The position numbers and the translations under genes were made by a program. The notes under the pieces are model-generated. The model did not search any database and was not told where the DNA came from. It worked only from the letters and a program-made list of their open reading frames with translations. Of a DNA stretch of 64,000 nt, positions 35,234 to 45,840 are shown piece by piece (positions within the stretch are counted from its first letter, which is position 1; every line of letters starts with the position of its first letter). The DNA comes from DATHWB01 sp040880725 (GTDB lineage Bacteria > Actinomycetota > Acidimicrobiia > Spongiisociales > ZC4RG35), in assembly GCA_040880725.1 (NCBI GenBank), contig JBBDHV010000020.1, positions 62,001 through 126,000 of the forward strand. The letters run 5' to 3'.

Positions 35234-38200
35234 GTGACATCCTCTTCGTACTCCGCGCTGGGCCGTGAACCCATCCGGGCGGAGTTGTTCAGCGTCGAGC
35301 GGCTGGAGCAACACGCCAGGACCCTCGCGGAAGCCCAGGAAGCGGTCCACCGTGGAGGACGTTTCGGGCTCATCACCCGGCGCCTTTCGGACAACGGTGA
35401 CGTCCTGCTCTCCTCGTACCGGGAGTTGGCTCCCGCGATCCGCGAGGAGGCTCTTCTCACACCGGCCGCCGAGTGGTTGGTGGACAACTTCCACCTCGTC
35501 GAGCGTCAGCTGCACGAGATCCGTGAGAGCCTCCCGGCTTCCTACTACCGACAGCTCCCCAAGCTGGCGAGCGGCCACCTCGCCGGGTACCCGCGAGTGT
35601 TCGGAATCGCCTGGGCGTTCGTCGCTCACCTCGACAGCCGATTCGATCCCGATGCCCTCCGTCGATTCATCGATGCGTATCAAGTGGTTCAACCGCTCAC
35701 CATCGGCGAACTGTGGGCGATCCCGGTCACCCTGAGGCTCGTGCTGGTGGAGAACCTGCGGAGGATGTCCGAGGACATCGTGAGAGCACGCAGATTGCGG
35801 CGCACCGCCGATCAGGTGGCCGACGGCTTGCTGGGTGTGGGTGGAGGCGGCGTCAGTGAGGCGCAGGTGGCCCTGGAACGCACTGCTGCGACGGGGCTGC
35901 CACAACCGTTCACCGTCCAGCTCCTCCAGCGTCTCAGAGACCACGACCCCGAGACCATCCCAGGGCTCAAATGGTTGCTCGCGAGTCTTGCCGACGACGG
36001 CACCGCGCCCGAAGTCATCGTCGAGGAAACCCAGCATCGACAGGTGGCGACGAATCTGACGGTGCGCAACATCATCACCAGCCTCCGCACCATCAGTTCG
36101 TTCGAATGGGCGCAGTTCATCGAAGGTCTCAGCCTGGTCGATCGGACCCTGGACGAAGCGGGTGCGCATCGCGAGATGAGCTCCGGCACCCGCGGCCGCT
36201 ATCGCCACGCCATCGAGGAGTTGTCGCGAAGGTCTGGAGCATCGGAGCTCGAGGTCACCGACGTGACGCTTCGCCTGGCCGCAACCCAGCTGGAAGATCG
36301 GCGGGAGCACGACCCGGGCTATTTTTTGCTCGGGAGGGGCCGCAGGCGCCTCGAACAAGAGGTGGGATACCGCCCAAAGGTCAGAACGGTGCTTGCGCGC
36401 TTTGGGCGGAGACACGCCCAAGCGCTCTACATCGGATCGATCGTGGTGATCACCGCCGTTGCGTTGGCGGTCCCGATCCTCACCATCGAGACGGGTTCAC
36501 CGTGGCGCTGGCTGCTGGCGTTCCTGGCAGTGATCCCTGCGTCCGACATTGCGATGACCGTGGTCAATCGCGTCGTCACTGCCCTCACCCACCCGAAGGA
36601 ACTGCCCTCTCTCGCCCTCCGTGACGGGCCTACGGAAGACCTGCGGACTCTCGTGGCAATCCCGGCGATGCTGTCACGGCCCGAACAGATCCGCCAGCTC
36701 GTCGAGCGCCTCGAGGTCCATTTCCTCTCCGGACCCGAAGGCGAGTTTCATTTTGCGCTGCTCACTGACTGCCGGGACTCGGACGTGGCTGAGCGGCCTG
36801 ACGACGAGGAGTTGGTCCGGATCGCGGAGCGCGGGGTCGCCGAGCTCAACCTCCGGCATGGTCCCGCTCCGGGGGGCACCGATCGGTTTCTTCTGTTGCA
36901 CCGCAAGCGGCTCTTCAATCCTGGCGAGGGTCGGTACATGGGGTGGGAACGCAAGCGGGGCAAGCTCCACGAGCTGAACCGACTTCTGCGGGGTGCGCGT
37001 GACACCAGTTTCGTTCCCGGGCACGGTCCCATTCCCGAACGCGTCCGCTACGTGATCGCACTCGACCAGGACTCGCGCATTCCGCCCGGGGCGGCCACCC
37101 GCCTGGTGGCGACGATGGCCCATCCCCTCAACCGCGCCCGCGTCGACGAACCGCTGGGCCGCGTCGTGGACGGCTACGGCGTCCTGCAACCTCGAGTGAC
37201 GGCGTTTCTCGGCGCGGGCGGCACGAGTTTCTTCCAGCGAGTGTTCTTCCCTCCGGCGGGGATCGACCCTTACGCCGCGGCAGTCAGCGACGTGTACCAG
37301 GACCTGTTCGACGAAGGCTCCTACGCCGGCAAGGGCATCTACGACGTGGACGCGTTCGAGGCGGCGTTGGCGGGTCGACTTCCCGAGAACGCCCTGCTCA
37401 GCCACGACCTGTTCGAAGGTTCGTTCGCTCGGGCCGGCCTGGTGTCCAACATCGAGGTGTTCGAGGAGTTCCCGAGCCACTACGAGGTGGCCCTGGCCCG
37501 TCAGCATCGCTGGGTCAGGGGCGACTGGCAGCTTCTTCCCTGGATTCTCGGTCACCACGGAAAGCTCCCGCCTGTCGCCCGCCTCAAGATGGTGGACAAC
37601 CTGCGGCGCAGTCTGAGTCCGATCGGCGCCCTCTTCACACTGGTCGCCTCCTTCGTCATACCCGGGGTCCCCGCCTGGCCGTGGACCGCCTTCGTCGCCG
37701 TCTCGCTGGCGTCTCCCGCGCTGCTTCCTCTCTTCGAACGAATGATCCCGCGCCGTACCACCACCCCCGGAGCAGTCCGGCTGAGTCGGTGGTGGGCGGA
37801 CGCCAGCAGGGTGGCGGGCCGCCTCCTCCTCCAGGCGGCCTTCCTCGCCCACCAGGCGGTGCGGACCACCGAGGCCATCCTCCTGACCTTGTGGCGGCTG
37901 ACGATCACCCGAAAGAACCTCCTCAACTGGGTCACGGCCGAAGACACCGAGCGTCAGTTCGGACTCGAGAGATCTGACTTCGTCCGCCGCATGGGTCCGT
38001 CGATGGTCATCGGCTTCGGCGGGGCCGTTGCCGCCGCCGCGGTGAATCAGGATGCTGTGGTCGCCGCCCTCGTCTGGTCGGGGCTGTGGGTAGCTGCTCC
38101 GCTCCTCGCTCACTGGGCGAGCATTCCGGTCCCGACCCGGGTGGCCGACCCAGCCACCGATGACGAGCGCGCCATCCTGCGGCTGAGCGGCCGCCGAACG

Positions 38201-41200
38201 TGGCGCTTCTTCGAACGCTTCGTCACCGAGGAGGACAACTGGCTGCCCCCGGACAACTTCCAGGAGGACACCCAAGTCGTCGCCCATCGAACGTCGCCCA
38301 CCAACATCGGTCTCTACCTGCTCACTGTGCTCTCGGCCAGGGAGTTCGGATGGATCAGCATCGAAGAGACGGTGTCGAAGCTCGAGAACACGATCGTGAC
38401 CATCGGCCGCCTGGAGCGTTTCGAGGGTCACCTGCTCAATTGGTACGACACGGTCACCCTCGAACCCCTCCTCCCGCGCTACGTCTCAACGGTGGACAGT
38501 GGCAACCTCGCCGGTCATCTCCTGGCGGTGTCGGTGGGTTGTGCCCGCTTGCGGGATATCGACCCCGGACCGGAGGTCGCCGAAGGGATCCGCGACGTCG
38601 CTCTTCTCATCAGGGAAGCCGCCGCGGGACTCACGCTGAGCCCGCAAGTCGAATTCGTGTCGTCCGACGACCTCGCAGCGTCACTCCAGGTGTTGTTCGA
38701 ACTGCTCGAACCCCCGGCGCGTCCCGCCGTCGAGGGTTGGGATGCGGTCGACGGTGCGGCCGAGACGGTGGTCGACATCGCGCGCACGCTCGCCGCGGCG
38801 TCGAAGAGCGGTGCGGACCTGGGATATTGGGCCGAAGCACTGGCGACAGCCGTGCGATGCCACCGAGAGGACCGACATCGACTTGCGGACCCCGGGGTGC
38901 GCGAGTCGTTGATGGCGCGCCTCGCGGGGCTTTCGAAATACACCGCGACGCTGGCGCGGGCAATGAACTTCGAGTTTCTGTTCAACTCCGACAATGGGCT
39001 CCTGTCCGTCGGCTTTCGGGTCCTGGACTCCACGCTGGACGAGAGCCATTACGACCTTCTCGCCTCCGAAGCCCGCCTGGCGAGCTTCTTCGGGATTGCC
39101 AAAGGGGACGTGCCGCCGAGCCATTGGTTCCGCCTGGGGCGGCCTATGACTCCGATGGGGACCGATGCCGCGCTCATCTCGTGGTCGGGTTCGATGTTCG
39201 AGTATCTGATGCCCTTTCTCGTGATGCGTTCGCCGCCGGAGAGCATTCTCGACAGCACCTATCGGTCGGTCGTCAACCGACAGATCGACTACGGGAGGGA
39301 ACGCCGCGTTCCGTGGGGCATTTCGGAAGCCGCGTACTCGGCCCGCGACGTTCATCTCACGTATCAGTACCAGGCGTTCGGCGTGCCCGGTCTCGGCTTC
39401 GAGAGGGGGTTGAGCGAGGATCTCGTGATCGCACCATACGCGACGATGCTGGCGGCGATGGTCGAACCCCGGAAGGCTGTGGCGAACCTCGACCACCTCG
39501 CAGAGCTCGGCGCGTTGGGAACGTACGGGTTCTACGAATCCCTCGACTTCACCGCCACCCGGCGTCCCGAAAATGGCGAGTTCGTGCTGGTGACGGCGTT
39601 CATGGCCCACCACCAGGCGATGTCGTTGGTCGCCGTGGCCAACGTCCTCCTCGACGGATTCGCTCGACGGCTCTTTCACGGCGAGCCGTCGGTCCAGGCC
39701 GGAGAGCTGCTCCTCCACGAGCGGGTGCCGCGCGATGTCGAGGTGGCGCGTCCTCGCGCCGAGGAAGTGACCGCCGCCGCCCGTCTGGTCGAACCGAGGG
39801 GGGTGGTCCGCAGAGTCGCCTCGCCCCACAGTCCGGTCCCGGTTCCCCATCTTCTGTCCAACGGCCGCTACAGCACGGTCGTCACAGCCGCCGGTTCCGG
39901 CTACAGCACATGGAACGGTCTGGCGGTCAACCGGTGGCGAGAGGACACGACGCGGGACAACTTCGGCACGTATCTCTTCATCAAGGACGAGGCGGGCCGA
40001 ACCTGGTCGGCAGGTTTTCAACCGACGCTGGTGGAGCCGGATGCCTATGAGGCGGCGTTCAGCGAGGACAAGATCGAGATCTCACGTCGGGACGGGAGCA
40101 TCTCGACGACGTTGACGGTGATCATCTCGGAGGAGGATGACGCCGAGGTGCGAAGGGTCAGCCTCACCAACACGGGATCGACGGTGACCGAGTTGGAGGT
40201 GACCTCCTATGCCGAGCTGGTGCTCGCCCCGGCGCGGGCTGACGCCGCCCACCCGGCCTTCTCCAATCTCTTCGTCCAAACCGAAGCGGTCGTCGGCATG
40301 GACGCGCTGGTGGCCAACCGCCGACGCCGGTCCGAGGGCGAAGAAGAGGTGTGGGCGGGACAGGTGCTCACGATCAGCGGCGAGCCGGTCGGCGGGTGCC
40401 AGTACGAAACCGACCGGGCTCGATTCCTCGGACGCGGGAACGCACTTCATCGGGCGGCGGCGCTCGATCGTCCCCTTTCGAACTCGGTCGGCCGTGTCCT
40501 CGATCCCGTCTTCAGCCTCAGGCGCAAGGTGCGGCTGCAGCCAGGGCGGACGGCCCACCTCGACTTCACGACGGTGGTGGCGCGCACCCGGTCTGATGCC
40601 CTCGACCTCCTCGACAAGTATTCGGATCCTGCGGCGTTCGAACGTACCGCGACGCTGGCCTGGACACAGGCCCAGGTCCGTCTCCATCACCTCAGAATCG
40701 ACCCGGAGCACGCCCACACGTATCAGCGATTGGCGGCGAGCCTCATCTACTTCGATCCGGGGTTGAGCCTGAAGCGCCGCCCGACGCGGTCGATGAGCCA
40801 GTCCACGCTGTGGCGGTACAGCATTTCGGGCGATTTCCCCATCGTCCTCGTCAGAATTGACCAGCCGGAGGATCGGGGGTTGGTCAGGGACGTGCTCAAG
40901 GCCCAGGAGTATTGGCGGTCGAAAGGCCTCCAAGCCGACGTGGTCGTCATCAACGAGAAGCCCGGGTCCTACGCCAAGGATCTGCGGGACTCGATCGAAG
41001 AACTGATTCGCGAACGTGGCCGCCAACTCGGTCAGGCGCCCGACGGAGGGGTGTTCATTCTCGACGCGCCGCAACTCGACACCGATGATCGGGCCACCAT
41101 CCAAGCGGTCGCACGTGCGGTGCTGCTCAGCCATCACGGGACGATGTCCGACCAACTGGCCCGACGGGCGAGTTCCGATGCGAGGCCGCTGACGAAGTCC

Positions 41201-43654
41201 AAGTATCAGCCACCGCCACCGGGTGCCGCTTCCCCCCGGATCGACCTCGAATTCCACAACGGGATCGGCGGTTTCGCGGCCGACGGGACCGAGTATGTGG
41301 TGGTGATGGGTGACGGTCAGTGGTCTCCTGCACCGTGGATCAACGTGATTGCCAACTCCGGGTTCGGCTTCTGCGTGTCCGAATCGGGTTCTGGGTACAC
41401 CTGGGCGGAGAACAGCCGCGAGAACCAGTTGACTCCCTGGTCGAACGATCCCGTCAGCGACACGGCGGGAGAGGTGCTGTACGTCCGGGACGAGGACACC
41501 GGCGAGGTGTGGGGACCGACTGCTCTGCCGATCAGGGACCGCGATCCGTACGTGGCACGTCACGGTCCAGGGTTCTCGGAGTTCGAGCACACATCCCGAG
41601 GTATCGCACTTCACCTGCATCAGTCCGTCCCTCTGGATGATCCGGTCAAGGTCTCCCGTCTTCGCCTGCGGAACGAGAGCGGGCGCCGCCGGCGTCTCTC
41701 GGTGACCGCATACGTCGAATGGGTGCTCGGGACCACCCGGGCGGTCCCGGTGATGCAGATCGTGACCGAGAGGGACGAGTCCACAGGAGCCGTCCTGGTT
41801 CGCAATCCGTGGAACGCCGATTTCGGCGAGCGGGTGGCGTTCGCCGACCTCGGAGCCGGCGATGTGACGGTGACGACCGATCGGACCGAGTTCCTCGGAA
41901 GGCACGGGAGCATCGACCGACCGGCAGCTTTGCAGGGGTCGCGCCGCCTGTCGGGGCGGGTGGGTGTGGGTTTCGATCCGTGTGCCGCGCTGCAACGACA
42001 TGTCGTCCTCGCCCCGGGCGAAGAAGTCGAGTTGGTGTTCCTGCTGGGACAGGGGGCTGATGAAGCCGACGCCAGACGACTCGTCGAGCATCACCGCGAC
42101 GTCGACGGAGACACGACCCGATCGGAGATCGCGACCCATTGGAGCGACGTCCTCGGGACGGTGCACGTCCGAACCCCCGACCGATCGTTCGACCTGATGA
42201 TCAACCACTGGCTGCTCTATCAGGCGTTGGCCTGTCGGGTGATGGCTCGGGCGGCCTTCTACCAGGCGGGGGGAGCGTACGGATTCCGCGATCAGCTCCA
42301 GGACGTGATGGCTCTCGCGGTGCCGATGCGGAGCATGACCCGGGAACATCTTCTGCGCGCGGCTGCGCATCAGTTCGAGGACGGCGATGTCCTCCACTGG
42401 TGGCACGACCCGGCTGCGAAGGGTGTCAGAACTCGGATCTCCGACGACTACCTCTGGCTCCCGTACGCGGTGGCCCACTACGTCGAGGTCACCGGCGATG
42501 TCGGTGTTCTGGACGTCGTCGTGCCGTACCTGCGTGGACCCGCCTTGGAGCCGGGAGAGGACGAGATCTACATCACCCCTGAGACTTCGGACGTCGAGGG
42601 CACGCTGTTCGACCACTGCAGGAGGGCTCTCGACCGGGCCCGGGGCCGCCTTGGGGAGCGAGGACTGCCGCTGATCGGCACCGGCGACTGGAACGACGGC
42701 CTCAACCGGGTGGGCATCGAAGGTGAGGGCGAGAGCGTGTGGCTCGGATGGTTCCTGGATGCGAACTTGCGCCGCTTCGCCGACATCGCCGACTCGAAAG
42801 GCGCCCCGGTTCTCTCGGGGGCGTGGAGAAGAGCGGCGACAGAGCTGCGGGAGAGCCTCGAGGAGGGGGCGTGGGACGGTGACTGGTATCGCCGGGCGTA
42901 CTTCGATGACGGGACCCCGCTCGGATCCTCGTCCAACCCGGAATGCCGGATCGACTCGATCGCGCAGTCCTGGTCGGTGATCCACGGCGGTGCCCGTGTC
43001 GACCGAGCCCAGCGGGCCATGGCATCGGTCGAGGAGTACCTCGTTCATCCCGGAGATGGCCTGGTGCTTCTCTTCACACCGCCGTTCAACGATTGGGATG
43101 TCGATCCCGGGTACATCAAGGGTTACTTGCCGGGCGTCCGCGAGAACGGCGGCCAATACACCCACGCTGCCATCTGGAGCGTCATCGCGTTCGCAACCCT
43201 GGGTGATGGTGACAGGGCCGGTGAACTGTTCTCCCTCCTCAATCCCATCAACCATGCGAGCACCCGGGCAGGGGTGCACCGGTACCGCGTCGAGCCGTAC
43301 GTGGCAGCCGCCGATGTCTATTCCGAGCCGCCCCATGTCGGTCGCGGCGGTTGGACCTGGTACACGGGCGCGGCGGGGTGGATGTACCGGGCGGGAGTCG
43401 AGTGGATCTTGGGGTTCCGTCTGCGCGGCACTCACCTCGTCATCGACCCCTGCGTGCCCCGCGTCTGGGGCGAGTTCGAGATCACGTTCCGATACCACTC
43501 GTCCCGCTATGAGATCCACGTAGCCAACCCGGACGGTGTGAACAGGGGAGTGGCCGACCTGCGCGTCGACGACACGATCGTCGAACCTGACAGCGACATC
43601 GAACTCGTCGACGACGGCGCCACCCATCACATTCGGGTGGTGATGGGCGAGTGA
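35234..43654 (+). CDS. Giant cyclic beta-1,2-glucan synthase-like glycosyltransferase/phosphorylase
   Basis: The 2806-residue protein has the NdvB/Cgs layout: a large N-domain (1-390), membrane helices (about 395-440), and a GT84/GT2 core with ALDQDSRIPPG (Asp611) and ARQHRWVRGDW (757 region). More membrane helices follow (800-960), then a glycoamylase-like domain (about 1000-1480), two carbohydrate-binding-type beta-sandwich regions, and a C-terminal GH94 domain (TGDWNDGLNRVG, Asp2485/Asp2488). Such enzymes build and trim beta-1,2-glucans at the membrane. GTG start. Its end overlaps the next start (GTGA). Confidence 0.85.
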   Translation: MTSSSYSALGREPIRAELFSVERLEQHARTLAEAQEAVHRGGRFGLITRRLSDNGDVLLSSYRELAPAIREEALLTPAAEWLVDNFHLVERQLHEIRESLPASYYRQLPKLASGHLAGYPRVFGIAWAFVAHLDSRFDPDALRRFIDAYQVVQPLTIGELWAIPVTLRLVLVENLRRMSEDIVRARRLRRTADQVADGLLGVGGGGVSEAQVALERTAATGLPQPFTVQLLQRLRDHDPETIPGLKWLLASLADDGTAPEVIVEETQHRQVATNLTVRNIITSLRTISSFEWAQFIEGLSLVDRTLDEAGAHREMSSGTRGRYRHAIEELSRRSGASELEVTDVTLRLAATQLEDRREHDPGYFLLGRGRRRLEQEVGYRPKVRTVLARFGRRHAQALYIGSIVVITAVALAVPILTIETGSPWRWLLAFLAVIPASDIAMTVVNRVVTALTHPKELPSLALRDGPTEDLRTLVAIPAMLSRPEQIRQLVERLEVHFLSGPEGEFHFALLTDCRDSDVAERPDDEELVRIAERGVAELNLRHGPAPGGTDRFLLLHRKRLFNPGEGRYMGWERKRGKLHELNRLLRGARDTSFVPGHGPIPERVRYVIALDQDSRIPPGAATRLVATMAHPLNRARVDEPLGRVVDGYGVLQPRVTAFLGAGGTSFFQRVFFPPAGIDPYAAAVSDVYQDLFDEGSYAGKGIYDVDAFEAALAGRLPENALLSHDLFEGSFARAGLVSNIEVFEEFPSHYEVALARQHRWVRGDWQLLPWILGHHGKLPPVARLKMVDNLRRSLSPIGALFTLVASFVIPGVPAWPWTAFVAVSLASPALLPLFERMIPRRTTTPGAVRLSRWWADASRVAGRLLLQAAFLAHQAVRTTEAILLTLWRLTITRKNLLNWVTAEDTERQFGLERSDFVRRMGPSMVIGFGGAVAAAAVNQDAVVAALVWSGLWVAAPLLAHWASIPVPTRVADPATDDERAILRLSGRRTWRFFERFVTEEDNWLPPDNFQEDTQVVAHRTSPTNIGLYLLTVLSAREFGWISIEETVSKLENTIVTIGRLERFEGHLLNWYDTVTLEPLLPRYVSTVDSGNLAGHLLAVSVGCARLRDIDPGPEVAEGIRDVALLIREAAAGLTLSPQVEFVSSDDLAASLQVLFELLEPPARPAVEGWDAVDGAAETVVDIARTLAAASKSGADLGYWAEALATAVRCHREDRHRLADPGVRESLMARLAGLSKYTATLARAMNFEFLFNSDNGLLSVGFRVLDSTLDESHYDLLASEARLASFFGIAKGDVPPSHWFRLGRPMTPMGTDAALISWSGSMFEYLMPFLVMRSPPESILDSTYRSVVNRQIDYGRERRVPWGISEAAYSARDVHLTYQYQAFGVPGLGFERGLSEDLVIAPYATMLAAMVEPRKAVANLDHLAELGALGTYGFYESLDFTATRRPENGEFVLVTAFMAHHQAMSLVAVANVLLDGFARRLFHGEPSVQAGELLLHERVPRDVEVARPRAEEVTAAARLVEPRGVVRRVASPHSPVPVPHLLSNGRYSTVVTAAGSGYSTWNGLAVNRWREDTTRDNFGTYLFIKDEAGRTWSAGFQPTLVEPDAYEAAFSEDKIEISRRDGSISTTLTVIISEEDDAEVRRVSLTNTGSTVTELEVTSYAELVLAPARADAAHPAFSNLFVQTEAVVGMDALVANRRRRSEGEEEVWAGQVLTISGEPVGGCQYETDRARFLGRGNALHRAAALDRPLSNSVGRVLDPVFSLRRKVRLQPGRTAHLDFTTVVARTRSDALDLLDKYSDPAAFERTATLAWTQAQVRLHHLRIDPEHAHTYQRLAASLIYFDPGLSLKRRPTRSMSQSTLWRYSISGDFPIVLVRIDQPEDRGLVRDVLKAQEYWRSKGLQADVVVINEKPGSYAKDLRDSIEELIRERGRQLGQAPDGGVFILDAPQLDTDDRATIQAVARAVLLSHHGTMSDQLARRASSDARPLTKSKYQPPPPGAASPRIDLEFHNGIGGFAADGTEYVVVMGDGQWSPAPWINVIANSGFGFCVSESGSGYTWAENSRENQLTPWSNDPVSDTAGEVLYVRDEDTGEVWGPTALPIRDRDPYVARHGPGFSEFEHTSRGIALHLHQSVPLDDPVKVSRLRLRNESGRRRRLSVTAYVEWVLGTTRAVPVMQIVTERDESTGAVLVRNPWNADFGERVAFADLGAGDVTVTTDRTEFLGRHGSIDRPAALQGSRRLSGRVGVGFDPCAALQRHVVLAPGEEVELVFLLGQGADEADARRLVEHHRDVDGDTTRSEIATHWSDVLGTVHVRTPDRSFDLMINHWLLYQALACRVMARAAFYQAGGAYGFRDQLQDVMALAVPMRSMTREHLLRAAAHQFEDGDVLHWWHDPAAKGVRTRISDDYLWLPYAVAHYVEVTGDVGVLDVVVPYLRGPALEPGEDEIYITPETSDVEGTLFDHCRRALDRARGRLGERGLPLIGTGDWNDGLNRVGIEGEGESVWLGWFLDANLRRFADIADSKGAPVLSGAWRRAATELRESLEEGAWDGDWYRRAYFDDGTPLGSSSNPECRIDSIAQSWSVIHGGARVDRAQRAMASVEEYLVHPGDGLVLLFTPPFNDWDVDPGYIKGYLPGVRENGGQYTHAAIWSVIAFATLGDGDRAGELFSLLNPINHASTRAGVHRYRVEPYVAAADVYSEPPHVGRGGWTWYTGAAGWMYRAGVEWILGFRLRGTHLVIDPCVPRVWGEFEITFRYHSSRYEIHVANPDGVNRGVADLRVDDTIVEPDSDIELVDDGATHHIRVVMGE

Positions 43655-45654
43655 GCCGGTCACGCCGGCTTGCCGCCGCCGTGGGGATGGCGTTGGTGGT
43701 GGGACTGGCGCTGCCGGCGGGTGCCTCGTCGGACTCGGCGGTGCCGTGGACGTCCTTCTCGGAGTCGACGACCTGTGGTCGCCCGTATGTCGCCACCCCG
43801 ATCGCGTCGCGAATCGGTTCGCTGTCCGAATCCGAGCGCATTTTCGGACCGCTCGGGCGACAGCTCGGTCGGAGCGTGGGCGAGGTCCGGTCGGCCCTGG
43901 TCGACTGGGTCGTCCCGATGAGTGGCGGCCGCACCGCGCGTGTTCACCGGGCGGCGCTACCGGCGTTTCAACAGGTTTCGGCGAATCTGGCGGTCGCGGC
44001 GGCCCAGGGCCTGTGGTACCCGGTCACGAGCGGCGTGGCCTTCAATCCCCGCACGATCGGAGGCGAGTACCAGCTCAGCCGCCACGCCCTCGGAATCTCA
44101 ATCGACATCAACCCCGCCGCCAACCCCTACTCGCCGAGGCCGGACCGGCTCGTGACCGACATGCCTCCCTGGTATCTCCAGGCATGGCGCGACGCAGGAT
44201 TCTGCTGGGGCGGGGACTGGGCCTTCTCCAAGGATCCGATGCACTTCTCGTGGATGGGGCCGGCCCCCGGCTCCGGGGGGTTGCCGGTGCTGCCGGCCCT
44301 CGGTGCGGTCCTCCCTCATGCCGCCGCCGACACCTTCGCCACCGGATGGGCGGGCCGGGTCGTTGCGGGACGAATGGGCCTGGCAGACATGACGGGTTCG
44401 GGCGCCGTCGACGTCCTCCGCTTCCGCGGTCATCCCGCCGGCGTGGTGGTCGACGTGATGTCGGCCCGTTCGGCATTTGAACGCTGTTCGCTGTCACGGT
44501 GGATGGTCCCCGGTCTCGAAATCGACCACGGGTTGGTGGCGCTGGGCGATCTGAACGGTGATTCCCGCACCGACCTGGTGTCCGTCTCCCCGGATGGCAG
44601 CCTGGCTGTGTCGTATCGGGATGCGGAGTTCGCCCCGGCCGAGTACCGCGACATCGCGGTGCCTGCCGGGCTTCGGGCGGTCGTCGTCGCGGATCATGAC
44701 GGCGACAGGCGCGGCGACCTGCATCTCCTGGGAGCCGACGGCTCGCTCACCGTCCTGGCCGGTCCGGAGTTCTCCCAGATCCTCATGGCGCAGCAGCTTC
44801 CCGTCTCCGCGGTGTGGATCGCAGCCGCGGATCGCACCGGGGACGGGCGCGTCGAACTGTACGCGGTGGACCAGTCGGGGACCGTGTCGGTCCTCGAGCG
44901 CGGCGGTGACGGGGTCTCCGCGGTGACCGAGACTTCGACGATCGACGTGCAGGGAGCGGTGACGGTGTCGGCGGCGGACATCGACGGAGACCACCGGGCA
45001 GATCTGGCTGTCCTCGCCGGCGATGCCAGCCTGCGCGTCTCGATCGGAAACACGAGCACCGGGCGGCCGACGTCCGGATGGTGGAAGGATCCCGGATACG
45101 AATGTCCCGACAATCCGCTTCCTCTGGAGTGGCGCGGCACCTTCTTTGATGACGATGCCTCAGGCTTCGAGGACGCCATCGAGCGGGTCGCCGCCGCCGG
45201 GGTGACCGTCGGATGCAATCCGCCGTTCGCTGACGCCTATTGCCCCGACCGCGTGGTGACGCGAGCAGAAATGGCCACGTTCCTCGTGAGAGGCTTCGGC
45301 CTCGCTCCACCCACCGCCGACCCGTTCACCGACGACGACGGCTCGTATCACGAACAGGACATTGGGGCTCTCGCCGCCGCAGGGATCACCCTTGGATGCG
45401 GTCGGGGCGCGTTCTGTCCGCATGCCCCTGTCACTCGGGGCGAGATGGCGGCGTTCCTCACCCGGGCAGCAGGGCTCGCTCCTTCGGGCACCGATCCCTT
45501 CTCCGACACCGAGGGACATCGGTTCGAAGCCGAGATCTCGTCACTGCAAGCCGCCGGCATCACACTCGGCTGCGGGCCGGGTCTCTACTGCCCCGATGCT
45601 CCGGTGACCAGGGCGGAGATGGCGATGTTCCTCACCAGAGCGCTCGGTCTGTAG
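43651..45654 (+). CDS. Secreted M15-type D-Ala-D-Ala carboxypeptidase-like protein with FG-GAP and SLH-like repeats
   Basis: The 667-residue protein has a signal peptide (RLAAAVGMALVVGLALPAGA), an M15/VanY-like domain with zinc ligands His145, Asp152 (SRHALGISIDIN) and His198 (PMHFSW), and an FG-GAP-like region with DLNGDSRTDLVSV and DHDGDRRGDLHL calcium-type loops. Three SLH-like repeats end it (TRGEMAAFLTRAAGL). It should trim peptidoglycan stem peptides while held at the cell surface. GTG start overlaps the glucan synthase stop by four bases, an unusual coupling of a glucan polymerase and a wall peptidase. Confidence 0.83.
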   Translation: MSRSRRLAAAVGMALVVGLALPAGASSDSAVPWTSFSESTTCGRPYVATPIASRIGSLSESERIFGPLGRQLGRSVGEVRSALVDWVVPMSGGRTARVHRAALPAFQQVSANLAVAAAQGLWYPVTSGVAFNPRTIGGEYQLSRHALGISIDINPAANPYSPRPDRLVTDMPPWYLQAWRDAGFCWGGDWAFSKDPMHFSWMGPAPGSGGLPVLPALGAVLPHAAADTFATGWAGRVVAGRMGLADMTGSGAVDVLRFRGHPAGVVVDVMSARSAFERCSLSRWMVPGLEIDHGLVALGDLNGDSRTDLVSVSPDGSLAVSYRDAEFAPAEYRDIAVPAGLRAVVVADHDGDRRGDLHLLGADGSLTVLAGPEFSQILMAQQLPVSAVWIAAADRTGDGRVELYAVDQSGTVSVLERGGDGVSAVTETSTIDVQGAVTVSAADIDGDHRADLAVLAGDASLRVSIGNTSTGRPTSGWWKDPGYECPDNPLPLEWRGTFFDDDASGFEDAIERVAAAGVTVGCNPPFADAYCPDRVVTRAEMATFLVRGFGLAPPTADPFTDDDGSYHEQDIGALAAAGITLGCGRGAFCPHAPVTRGEMAAFLTRAAGLAPSGTDPFSDTEGHRFEAEISSLQAAGITLGCGPGLYCPDAPVTRAEMAMFLTRALGL

Positions 45655-45822
45655 AACCGGCTCGGCATCGAACCCGACGACGACGGAACCGTCACCGTCG
45701 ACTTCAACTACGCGTACAACCCCACCTGCGCCTACGACGAGGCGTATTCATGTCCGCTCCCGCCCGCGGAAAACTGGCTGCGGGTGCCGATCGAGGCCGG
45801 CGAGCGCGACTTCCGCAAATGA
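45655..45822 (+). pseudogene. DUF1684 protein, C-terminal remnant
   Basis: Fifty-five codons directly after the TAG of the previous gene, and in its frame, read TVTVDFNYAYNPTCAYDEAY then SCPLPPAENWLRVPIEAGER and DFRK, a stop following. This is the end of DUF1684 proteins. No start, nor the rest of the family (about 200 more residues), is present. It probably arose when the upstream gene's 3' end was fused into a DUF1684 gene by deletion; in-frame position may be chance. Confidence 0.75.
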
Positions 45823-45840
45823 TCCGTGTCGGACCGCGGT

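Noticed and set aside
36674..38431. A 585-codon minus-strand frame inside the glucan synthase gene
   Set aside because: Shadow of the GT84 region; no recognisable motifs.
40082..43663. A very long open frame (nearly 1200 codons) antisense to the glucan synthase
   Set aside because: It is a GC-rich codon shadow: composition is Arg/Pro/Asp-rich without any domain, and the plus strand has a clear enzyme.
45652..45822. Stop-codon readthrough producing an SLH-DUF1684 fusion
   Set aside because: The tail is only the last 55 residues of the DUF1684 family and would not fold alone; chance in-frame placement is simpler.
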